Of a stretch of DNA of 64,000 nt, positions 49,101 through 60,864 are shown one piece after another; positions within the stretch are counted from its first letter, which is position 1; the number at the start of each line of letters is the position of its first letter. A program made the position numbers and the translations under genes. A model generated the notes under the pieces. That model was given only the letters and a program-made list of their open reading frames with translations. It searched no databases and was not told the DNA's origin. The stretch comes from Branchiostoma floridae (lineage: Eukaryota; Chordata; Leptocardii; Amphioxiformes; Branchiostomatidae), in contig NC_049988.1 in assembly GCF_000003815.2 (NCBI RefSeq), forward strand, positions 15,453,016-15,517,015. The letters run 5' to 3'.

Positions 49101-52097
49101 AATCCAAAAATATACAGGAATTTTTTTCAACGTTACTTGTACTAGCTGTTATAGTGAAACGTATTTCGTTCCTAGTCATCCGGAATGCTAATACAGATAC
49201 TGAAGTATTAAAGAGTGTCTATGAGTAATTGAACCTTAGCGAATATATTCTGGCATTTGTGTCATAATGAGTTGATTGAAAGTGCTGTGCAGAACAACTA
49301 AACCTTTTTTACAACCTCCATGCAGATCTAAAGGTGGCATATGATCGTATGTCGATCGTACCCAATTGGCCACATTGACCGATCACATTTTTTTCTGAAC
49401 CAGACCATGCATACACAATATAAAAGGATCACAAAAATGAAAATAATGTTTATCATTTATAAAGGTTTTACTTGACAACAGAAATAGAACTAAATAGCTT
49501 TTCGATAATAAGAATTCAGTATCACTTCAGGTGGTTTGCAGACGAAGGAACATTTTCTAGTATTTTGCATACCGCCTCTAGTAAGTTGGAGGAGGTCGTT
49601 CCGCCATCTTGTTCTGATTCAGCCTTGACTTCAGAAGCTTTGAACACATTGACTGCACCTAGAAAATATGTCGAAAAGAGAGAATGCACCTCATGTTCAT
49701 TTGTATGGTAGTAAAAAGACACTAATACTGTGTAGTTGATGCATTACGTTATTCAGACTAGTTTTTTTTTAAGTTTTAAAGTTTTAAAACATGCATTTGA
49801 AATCCTCTCGTTTCCCAGAGTTGTGCGTAGCCAGGGGATGATAGGGGCTGCATTACCACGTAGTCTTCGTGGTTCCGAAATTATTTCAGGTTTGTAAAAC
49901 ATAGGATACCCATGAGTGCTTTTTTACAAAAACAGCAAAAGCGCCAACTATATCGACCACACAAAGCGGCGAGATGCAGCACTTCAGTTTGAAGCTGAGG
50001 ACAGATGTCTGAAACCAACTCAAACGTCAGCAGGTAAGACTTTACTTGTGCAAAAAATCTCCAATATTCAGTCTTCAAATATGGAAGCTATGAACAAGAA
50101 TATGTCTCAACCGCACACCTGTGAACATCAAAGCCGACGCCCGGTTCACCTCGTCCACAGACATGCTGTTGTTCACGGACAGCTCTCTTGTCTTCTCAAA
50201 CGTCGACTTCAGAGCCGTGGAGCTATGAACCTTAATTTGTAATTAAAAATCAGTACGATCAACACAAAACTCAGTAACGTACACATAACATCCAATCAAA
50301 CTACTTAGACCTACGTCACCTTTTCAAACCGGGTCGGGGCAAGATGATTGCGGAAACAAAAAAAAATTAAAGTTTAATATGGCAATAAATATGCAGAAGG
50401 CATACTGCTGAATCATTTTTGGTCAGTTTTGTATTTTTGTTGTCTATCATGTCGTACTTTTCCTTCCTCAAAACTGCCCGGCCGGGCCCTTTTGTGAAAA
50501 TGTGACGTTAGCCTTAGTAGTCTCCATCCAGTAGAGAAGGCACCTTACCTAAAAAGCACGCAGAAAACCGATCAAATGTTCAAAACCTGGTACTTACTTG
50601 AGCATCGCCAGACACACTGTCGGGAAACGCGGTCACCAGGAGGGTAGAGGTTGACAGTCCCACAATGCCGTCATAGTCCTGTAGCTCCACAGCTGCCATG
50701 TTCTCAGCCACTTTATCTGTGATCTGGAGTGAAGCGAGGTGGTGGTCTATCGTTATCAACGGTTATAAAGAGTTTGAGTTCTTCCCGCACCAAATGGTGC
50801 ATAGGGCGGCGCCCATCTCTGTTTCTGTAGCCCTGGGCCACTCAGCATTGTGCAATCGGTACAGCAAGGGACAGACCCACTGGTTGTGGTGTGTGTGTTC
50901 AACTACGTACCATACTGTTTCTCAAATGCTGAGTACAAGGCAGAGAAAGCATCATGTAAGGTCACACTCGACATAACGACTACAAGGCAAACACTCTAAC
51001 CAATTGGCCATTGCACCAATACAACGGTACCTTGCTGGCTTGTAACTGTAACGACTGAGAATCTACTTGGCTAAACATGTGAACTTTAACGAACAGATGC
51101 AGGCCGGTTAGCTCAGTTGGTTAGAGCGTCGTGCTGATAACGCGAAGGTCGCGGGTTCGACCCCCGTGCTGGCCAATCTCATTCTTTTGCTTGAAAAATA
51201 GAAAACTGATCTTTTGTGTGATGACAATTCCAGATATGACGTTATCGTTATATCAAAATGATGCCGACCTCCAAAATTTGAAAACAATTAAAAATTTTTG
51301 AAACACTAAGCAAACTCTGAATGAAGCATAATTATATCTAATTTCAATATCGTAAAATGTATGTTGATAAACTCGATAATTAATTCCATTAAGAACCTGA
51401 TGAGATCTTTTATGATTTTTTAGAATTTTGCGGAAGAAAAAGTTCAGTCATAATCGTGTACCTCAGTGATGTCCTCCCCTTTGTTGGCCAAGCTAGCAGC
51501 AACGCCGGAAGATATAACCGAGCCGCTGAACGCTTCCTCCGAAGATCTCATCGACAGAAACTTGTTGAAAGGCCCTATTGCGCCGTCGTAGAACCCGTCC
51601 ATGTATTCAGTCACCTGGGCCTTGTTCGGTGATTTGATCTGAAAGTTACGCATCAATATCATTAAGTTTTCTTGTTATTTGTGGATATTACCTTCGCCAG
51701 AAGCCTTGTTGTCCTTTTTTTTTTTTTATGTCGGTTGTGTTGTTTTCTGTGGTGTGTGACATGGTGTTCTTCATATCGCACACAGAACACATCATATCGA
51801 CTTATAACCAAAACGTACTTGAAAGCTAACGTAACTGTTATCTATTACTATCAAATGTTAAGCACAATTCTGTATGCATCAAATCATTGCGTCTCAATAA
51901 TTGCAATAACTGCAGTTTTCAAATATCATCTTACTAGCCACGTTCACTTACGAGAATAGGGTCCAGTAGAACTGTAGTATTACGTCCGTCCGGGCAGGAC
52001 ACCATCAGTTCTATCACGATCAACCCGGGCGGGATGTCTACCATCGGGGTGTACAGGACCTGGTAGGAATGATAATGGCAGTTTCAATATGATAGTA

Positions 52098-52130
<33 letters not shown>

Positions 52131-52197
52131 CAGACAGACAGAGAGAGAGAGACAGAGAGAGACAGAGAGAGACAGAGAGAGAGACAGAGAGAGAGAC

Positions 52198-52257
<60 letters not shown>

Positions 52258-55200
52258 CACACACACACACACGCACGCACACACACGCACGTACACGCAT
52301 ACACAGACACACAAACAAACAAACAAACACAGATCGAGACAAATAAAAAGATTGTAAGATTGACGCACCCATCCAGAAAACACGTTGAGAATGATGTCCA
52401 CAACTGTAGCTGGGCCGCTCCCTGGGAACTTGGTTGTTGCCATTTCGACGCCGTCTGGTATGAACTCATACCGAATATTTGTACTGAGCGGGCCAAGCTC
52501 ATCATAGAAGTCTGCGAATATGAAGTAAAATACAATGTTTATCATGGTCTAAAAGGGATACAACACTAGCTGTTATCATTTCATCAATACTTTGCGAATT
52601 TCTGGTTGTTGTTTTTTGCTTTGCGGTGACACTGACCTGCGACGCGCGGGTAAAATAGGTGACCTCTACAGCAGATTAAATACGATATGATTGTACTTAA
52701 AATTGTAGTTGTCACTGCACTACGATTAAGATACATAAAAAAGACATTTGGACTAATCGCGCCAGCTTCGCCTGCTGGCGACTGGATCGCGTCTAGCTTG
52801 CGCCCCGTTTGCGATTTTTTTTTTTAAATCAGCATTTCAGGTACTCAATTGGAGCCAACGTATACTGCTGGCGACGACTGATGGCTAACGTTTTCAAACC
52901 GGGGCCTGGCCGGGCTGTTTGTGAAATCGAAAAATAAAAATGTATACGTAGAAATATACACAAATAGTACACACGACTATTCTCTTAACGTCTTGTGTAC
53001 TGTTCAGTGTTTTTTGTATCATACTTTTCGTTCCCGAAAGCTGCCCGGTTCAGTGGAAATGTGACGTAGGCCTTAGCGAACGTCTTTCGCAGACAGTCGC
53101 CCAGGCGCCGCCCAGTATAATATCTGCTTTGTGTAATGCCCCTCTTCCGCTTGAACGGCGCTCTCGTCGCGCCCTCTCTGCCACCCGACCTAAAATTTGA
53201 CAGATCACCCAACGAATCGTATAGAAAAGAAAAGAAACGAATCTTTTTTTACACCTTGTGTGTTTTGTTGTTTTCTCGATCAGTGTAAAAATATTCGCTT
53301 CTTTTTTATACAATTCGTTGAGAGATCTGTGAAAGTTTAGGTCGCAGAGAGAGCGCGGCAAGAGCGTCGTCCTAGTGGAAAGGGGATATAAACATTGGGC
53401 ACAGACCTTCACATACGATGCAGAACTTCTCCACTAGCGACACTCCTTCTGGAGGGATGACGGAGCAGACGTCAGGCGGGATATCCGTAGAGTTGCCCCC
53501 GAGAAGGCTCGTCGGGATGGGGTACGGGAAGACCTGGAACCGGTACTCCGCATGCCGTGAGAAGGGGAACAATGGATCGTAGTTGGAAACTCTTATTGTG
53601 TAGTTTCCGCGGACCTGCAGAGCGAAATAAGTAAGGACATATTTTATTTATTTACTTATTGGTTTGGCTGTTCAGAACACACAGCCAGGGCTGCCCAACT
53701 AGCCTATGGCTATTACAAAGGGCTAACCTTGCTGACAAAAACAGAGACAATACATATGGATTTGAACAGGATACTTATCAATGAGAATTTTCTAAGTTCA
53801 TAAAGGATAGAAAGGAAAACAAAAAGAGAACATTTACATATACATGGTGTAGATTGACATACATATTATCTATAATAGAATACATAACATCACTTGTCAG
53901 CAACAATATTTGCAATGAGAGGTCAAGGTCTATATATACACGTGTATGACTATGCGTAAGGGTCGCCAAGACATTCCCACAGTTTTCTTTTGAAGGAAGC
54001 AGTAGAGGTGGCTGTGCGAGTAGCAGTAGGGAGAGTGTTCCAGAGTGCTGTTGCTCTGTAGGTGAATGTTCTCTGGCCTCTGGTGGACTTAGTGATGTTC
54101 AGATGTTCCTGAGGGATTAACGTGACTCAGTGGCTGATGCAGAAGTAAGGATATAGAAATCAATTGTCCGCTCAGTCCTTCAGAAACGAGGAGAACAAGC
54201 ACGAAGCACAAGCACCTTAGGAGGTTCGAGGGTAGGTCCACAAATTATGAGAAAAAATTGTAGAAAAAGACCCGTTTAGAAATAGACAACTCTTTTTACA
54301 ATAATGTTTATCACTGTTCAATGTCATGTGTCTCTTTCTTTATGTTATATCAATGTACCTGCAATTAGCCTCCGGGCATGAACTTGCAAATAAACTTTCT
54401 ACTATTACGCTTTACCTGCAAAGCACGGATAAGGCTTAAGTCCCAATTCCCAACCTTGGACCCGGCCGGGGTAGCTTTCGAAAACGAAATATACAATAAG
54501 AAAGGCAACAAAATCCAACAAATTTATTCAGAAAAATAATTTGCGTATATTCCTTGGTTAACACTTTTATTTTTCGTTTCCCGCAACATACCGGCCGGGC
54601 GGGTTTCTGAAATGGACCTGAGTCTAACTTGTGCCGGCATGTTATCGCTTCACGCTGAAGGTGGCCTCTCACTGCACTGGGGGCACCGGTGCGGCACTGC
54701 GGGGTTCGTTCACTACGACACTGTTATGTTATTTTCGCGATTTTTAATAATTTAGATATTGCGTAATACGTATACTCATGACTTAGGAGACAAAAAAGTA
54801 CAAAACTGAAGAAAATTCGTTCTTGATCTCTGAAATTCGTTGAGTCATCTACGAACCTCGCAGTGCCGCACTGGTGCCCCAAGTGCAGTGAGAGTCCACC
54901 TTAAAGTCTTGTTTTGGGCTGGGGGTGATTACGGTGTACCGGCAAGAACCGTTTTTTCTTGTTGGATCGGTCCAGAAAAAAAAGGACCTGGAAAAATCAG
55001 TGGATCAGATGTTTGACCGATTCGTTCATAGTTTGGTGTCTTTTATATCATACTTTTCGTTCTCGAAACCCGCCCGGTTTGGAGATGTGATGTAGGCCAT
55101 AGCAAATTACTTACTGTAAACACATCGGGATTCACTTTGAGGTTTAAGGTATCCATGAAAGTGATGTTGTTCGTCCAGTCGATGCCGGGAAAGCCTGGAG

Positions 55201-57507
55201 GAGATTCCGCCAGATTCCAGACGCCTGGATATGATACCGTGAGGGACAGTGGTTTATACGCGATAACGTCACTAGGATTGCAGTTTTCCAGGCAACTGAA
55301 AGAATAAGAAAAATTACGGGTCTTAGTCACAATTGAATGTGCAGATGTTGACACACTGGCGTAGCAAATCCGTAGGTGTTTTTGGCACCCTTGACAGATT
55401 AACCTTGTGGCTCGGTGGGGCAGGGGCATGGCGAGAATCGAACTCGGGACCACTGATTCAGATTCCAACGCTCTAGTCGTTGCTCAAATTGATAGTACTT
55501 TGGGCATATATATACTTCGCTGGTGTACCTTTCAGGAAAAGTACATTTCAGCAACAGACATTTGACATGCCGGGTTTCAACGGAGGCCATCTCTCCCTCT
55601 CTCTCTCTCTCAGATCGACAGAGGGCTGCGCGTACTTTTCATCGGAAAATCGTCCCTGTCACATAAAAGCCATACTTTGTACCTTGTACAATTGTTGTGC
55701 AATAAAGTTATTATTGTAAGCGAGACTCGGGCGATTGCGGCAGAATCGTCGTCCGATCGATTTTCGCCAAATGTGACAGGGTTATAAGAACATGACGCGT
55801 ACCTTATTGTCATGTGGGCCATGCCAGCTACTGTGGTGTGAATGATGAGGGAAGCAGAGGCGGGTGGAAGTCCCTCTGCCGTGATGTCGACACTGACTCT
55901 GACGGTGGAATTTGCGGGCCGAGGCCAGAAATCAAAGTGCAATTTACCTTGGTCTGGACTCGAACCTGACACCAGGTTTCCAAGGAGAGCCGTACAGGCC
56001 GATAATCCACCGGAAACAACTGAGAATTAAATGATGAATGATTGTATGAGTGAACGAATGAATTAATGAATGAGTGAATGAGTGAATGAATGAGTGAACG
56101 AATGAATGCATGAAGAGTGAATGAATGAATGAATGGATGAATGAGTGAGTGAATGAATGAATAAGTGAATGAATGAGTGAATGAATGAGTGAATGAATGA
56201 ATGAGTGAATGAATGAATGAATGAATGAATGAATGAATGAATTAATGAATGAATGAATGAATGAATGAATGAATGAATGAAAATGCTACTGCACATACAT
56301 TCTCCCAAGGTCATCGTGCATAAGACGTGCATAAGACGACCTTGGGAGAATGTTAATGCTACTTCACCTTTATACGCGGGGTAACCTATATACGCTATTT
56401 TCAAAAAACAGGGTATTTAGGGATATTTCATATAAAGTTGAAACAACTGTTCGACGTGATATTCCCAAAAGCCCTATCTTTAACATCAATGGATATTGGT
56501 TACCCCGCGGATAAAGGTAAACCAGCGTTAACAACTGTAACGTACCTGGTGGGTCGGGGTAATCCATGGCTTCGCAGCTCCAGTTGTAGTGGAACTGATC
56601 ACTGTTTACCAGACCATTGGGGTCATAAGAGTCAACAGCCCTGACATTGATGTCTGACGGAGGAACGGACCTTCTGGCATAGCCGGGAGTAATCACAGCA
56701 ACCAAGGGGAGGGGGACAACCTCCAGCCACGTCTGGGCAACCCCGGTACTCACGTGACCGAGATCCGTCACGTTCATGGTCACTGTGAGCTGAAATGAGA
56801 ATAAAATTAATAAGATTTCGTTATCTATTAGAAGATGTAATTTACGATACCAGTACAGTATTTTCCCCCAACCACACACTATTCAACAACAGATGCAAAT
56901 GCGCAATGTCTGTTCACCTATCTCCGCGGGGTAACCTACATCCGTTGTTTTCATAAACAGGTTATTTAGGGGAGTCATTTCAAATTAAATTACAAATTAT
57001 TTCTGTCTGAAACCACCGTATGCACATGCACATGCACACACACGCACGCACAAATGTTAAGTTCCGAATAGTTTTCTTCTCTACAATTCATTGGGCGATC
57101 TGCTACATTTTAGGTCACATTTCGAGAGAAATACAGCGCAAAAAGAGCGTCGTCCTGTCGGACTGTGATTGGGACATGAAGTTATCATAATTGCTTAAGT
57201 GTACGAAGGGCGCCGATGTAGCTTTAATCTGCCCGAAAGTGTTTCCAGCTCTCTCTGAAACAAAAAAGTTCCTACCTGCACCATGAACAAGCCGAGTGGC
57301 ATGGTCTTCGCCGGAAGAACGAGCTTCAGCTTGTCAGGAAACACGTCATCGGGTAGGAACTCCTGGTACGCCTCGATGGGGTACGTCAGGTGTGTCAGAT
57401 TAGCTCTCACTGTCCACATAGCTGACACCTGGATACAGGGAAATATGTCGAAAATAATGCAAAGCAATCCACAGCGTCTCGAGTTAGCGTGTCCGCAACC
57501 GCACACA

Positions 57508-57580
<73 letters not shown>

Positions 57581-59364
57581 AAACACACACACACACACAC
57601 ACACACCTTTGACACACAGTTGACCAACATATTAGCTATCCCTGTCCACATAGCTGACACCTAGATACAGAAATATGTAGAAACAAGAAATGACCACCCC
57701 CCCCTGTTATACTGCGGTCCAAGTTGGAAAAGGGGCTCCTCTGAGGAGTTTACGTGCTGGTTTTCTCCACTTTCGGGTGCGATCCCTACAGGTGGACTCT
57801 CACTGCACTTGTATTTTCGCGATTTTTAGTAGTTTAGATATTGCGTAATACGTAATACGTAAACTTAGAGGACAACAAAATACACAAAACGGAAGAAAAT
57901 TCTCCCGTTTCTCTTTGAAATTCGATGAGTCATCTACGAACCCCGCAGTGCCGCACCGATGCCCCAAGAGCAGTGAGAGTCCACCTTAAGTGGACGAGTG
58001 GTGGAACCCCTTCTTTTGTATAAAAATACACATCGAAAATTCGCTGCATTAGTTTGTTATGTCAGTATGGTAGCCTTGAAATGGTGACCTTCAAAAGGAA
58101 CGCCTTTTTGTTTGTGCCTTTATTTCAACTCGATAAACCTTCAAGGCCGCTTTTCATGGAGGTCGAGCTTACATGGAGGAGGTGAGGGGTCAAATAATCA
58201 TATTAACACTAAATTTCTATTGATCATACAGAGAATAAAGGAATGCTAAATACATACATACATAAAAGAGTGAATAATAATAATGAAAACAAATAATAAT
58301 CATTAGCTCTTTAATTCCATACTCGTTCGTTGATCGGTACCATGTCACTAGTCTTTTGAAACTTGAGATTGAGGTTGCAGCTCTGGCGTCCGATACTAGT
58401 GAACTCCAAAGGAGTGAACCAGAGTAAGCCAGTGATCGTCTGTAGACCTCTCTCTCACTGGCTTAGGTACTAATAAAAGCTGGAATCGCCGTACCGTCCA
58501 TGCACTGTTGCGAAAAATCATGATAAACAACTAAGTATCAGATAAGGACAGAGATAAAATGCGCAGTCTCACGTTGAAGGCTATGTCACATTCAAAGGAG
58601 ACCACAGGGTTGATGGTGACGATCCCACTCGCATGTACCTGAAGAGGGTTGTCGACACTGTGCGAAAGATAAGATAGCAAAGTTACGTACATAAAGACAA
58701 AAGAAGCACCTTGATTCCTTGATAAACAATTTTGTTTTTCCACACACAACCCGGCCGGGCCCCGATTCGGAAATGTGACCGTAATTTATAAGTATGCGCA
58801 ATGCTACATATAAGGTCACATCTCTTTATCATCATTGTACATTCGGCGCCACTCAGGTGACCTCAATACCCAGGTGCGACCATTGGACTAAATGTTTTGA
58901 AGCACTCACATTGGGAAGAACCCCTACTCTTTTCGATAAATGTGGCGGGATCTTTCGGGACAAATCAGAGTTTTCGAACCCTTTACCTCTGGGGCCTTGG
59001 TCAAACACCTTACCGACGGCGCAACATCATGCCACATTTGAAACTAGATACATACAGCGTAGACATAAATATGTTTTGTAGATCTAGCATACTTTCGAAT
59101 CCCCTCGTGGATGTCGACAGTGACGTAGCAGGGCTGGTTCCCGGGAGGTTCATACCCCGGTGTGAGACCGTCAGCCGCAGGCGGCAGGGTGCAGGTAGAG
59201 TGTAAGGTCTCACACGGTACGATTTTGATAGGCTCTGGGGTGGAAACATTTTGTTTTATCATTAACAGACGTATTCATCTATTTTTTTTTCATTTCAACA
59301 AGAAGCTAGTATTCCTAAACATACGCACACCCACGAGCACATACACAAGCACACCCACAGAAAC

Positions 59365-59414
<50 letters not shown>

Positions 59415-59542
59415 ACAAACACACACAAACACGCACACACACACCGTTAGAGAGAGAGGGAGTGAGTGAGCAAACACGACACCACTGCTGACTAGAAAAA
59501 AAAGAGAAAGAAAGCGAACAGACACAAGCATTACAGACTCAT

Positions 59543-59581
<39 letters not shown>

Positions 59582-60651
59582 GTTAGAGAGAGAGGGAGTG
59601 AGAGAGCAAACACGACACCACTGCTGACTAGAAAAAAGAACAATAAAGAAAACGAACTAACCTTCGTGACCAAAGAAGCAAAAGTCCCATATCCAAACAG
59701 GATACCCTGTGGTGGATGTGAAAGTGATCCTCCAATACTGTGACGTCACATTGAAATCCCCGAAGTACTGCGGCCCACCGACGCCTAACGGGAGGTCTGA
59801 GCTCTCCAGGACTTGCCACACGTACGGGTCCGTGCGGGACAGCTCCAGGACAAAGTCCTTGATGTTGTGTATGCCGTCGATAACGGGAACGATCCTGATC
59901 TGGTACACCCTGTACGTTTTTTTAATTATTCAACATAAAAGCAGACAGGACAAAGTGGCACTGCACTCAAGTTAAGAAACTTATCTTAACAGTGCCACTT
60001 AAGATACATATAAATAAATGAATACAGATATAACAACATTAGAAACAATAATTGAACAAACTAAACGACTAACGTCGTGTTTGCCCCAAACACCCCTACC
60101 CACCCCGCGTACAAAGTAGACAATTCAATAATATATAAATGTAGTAAATTCTACATATGAAATATAACAGTAGGACTAGAAACGTTGAGTAAGATCAATG
60201 AACTTTTGAGTGAATAACATAAGCTTGGAATTGATTTCAGCATTGAATGTAGGCGAACCTCTAAGGACTATAGAAAGTTTCAGATTGTCGGAAATGATAT
60301 CAAAATCAAACAAGTGGCCAGTTAAATTAACCTGTACGGTTGCTGCATGTCCACGATGATCCAGTGCTCCCTGTTAGGTATCGGGCTGTTGATTGCTGGA
60401 GGGACCCACATGGTGTCCGGGGAACCGTCCAAGGCAAACCAGGGTGGGGAAGCGTACGCGGAGGGAAAGGAGTCAACCACCCAATTTTCCTGTCCCTCAA
60501 GCCAGCGAAGGTCGACTAGAAGAGGAATATGATTTCATCTAAGATTTGTTTAAAGAACTAAATGTATTTTGCTTTGATTTCTAAATATACGCAATTCCGT
60601 TTATACCACATGATCTCATGAAATGGCCATAGACACACGGGTGCACTCGCT

Positions 60652-60693
<42 letters not shown>

Positions 60694-60820
60694 ACACACA
60701 CACAGACACACACACACACATACATGTGCATACATACATAGCACATACACTGTCTCTCACAATTACGCGCGCACACACATACAGACACACACAGATACAC
60801 ACACTCACGCACACACGCAT

Positions 60821-60864
<44 letters not shown>

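Noticed and set aside
51980-52545. Ser/Leu-rich frames of up to 165 aa on the minus strand
   Set aside because: They read through the GA/CA microsatellite; only the part at 52369-52511 is a true polycystin exon, in one frame.
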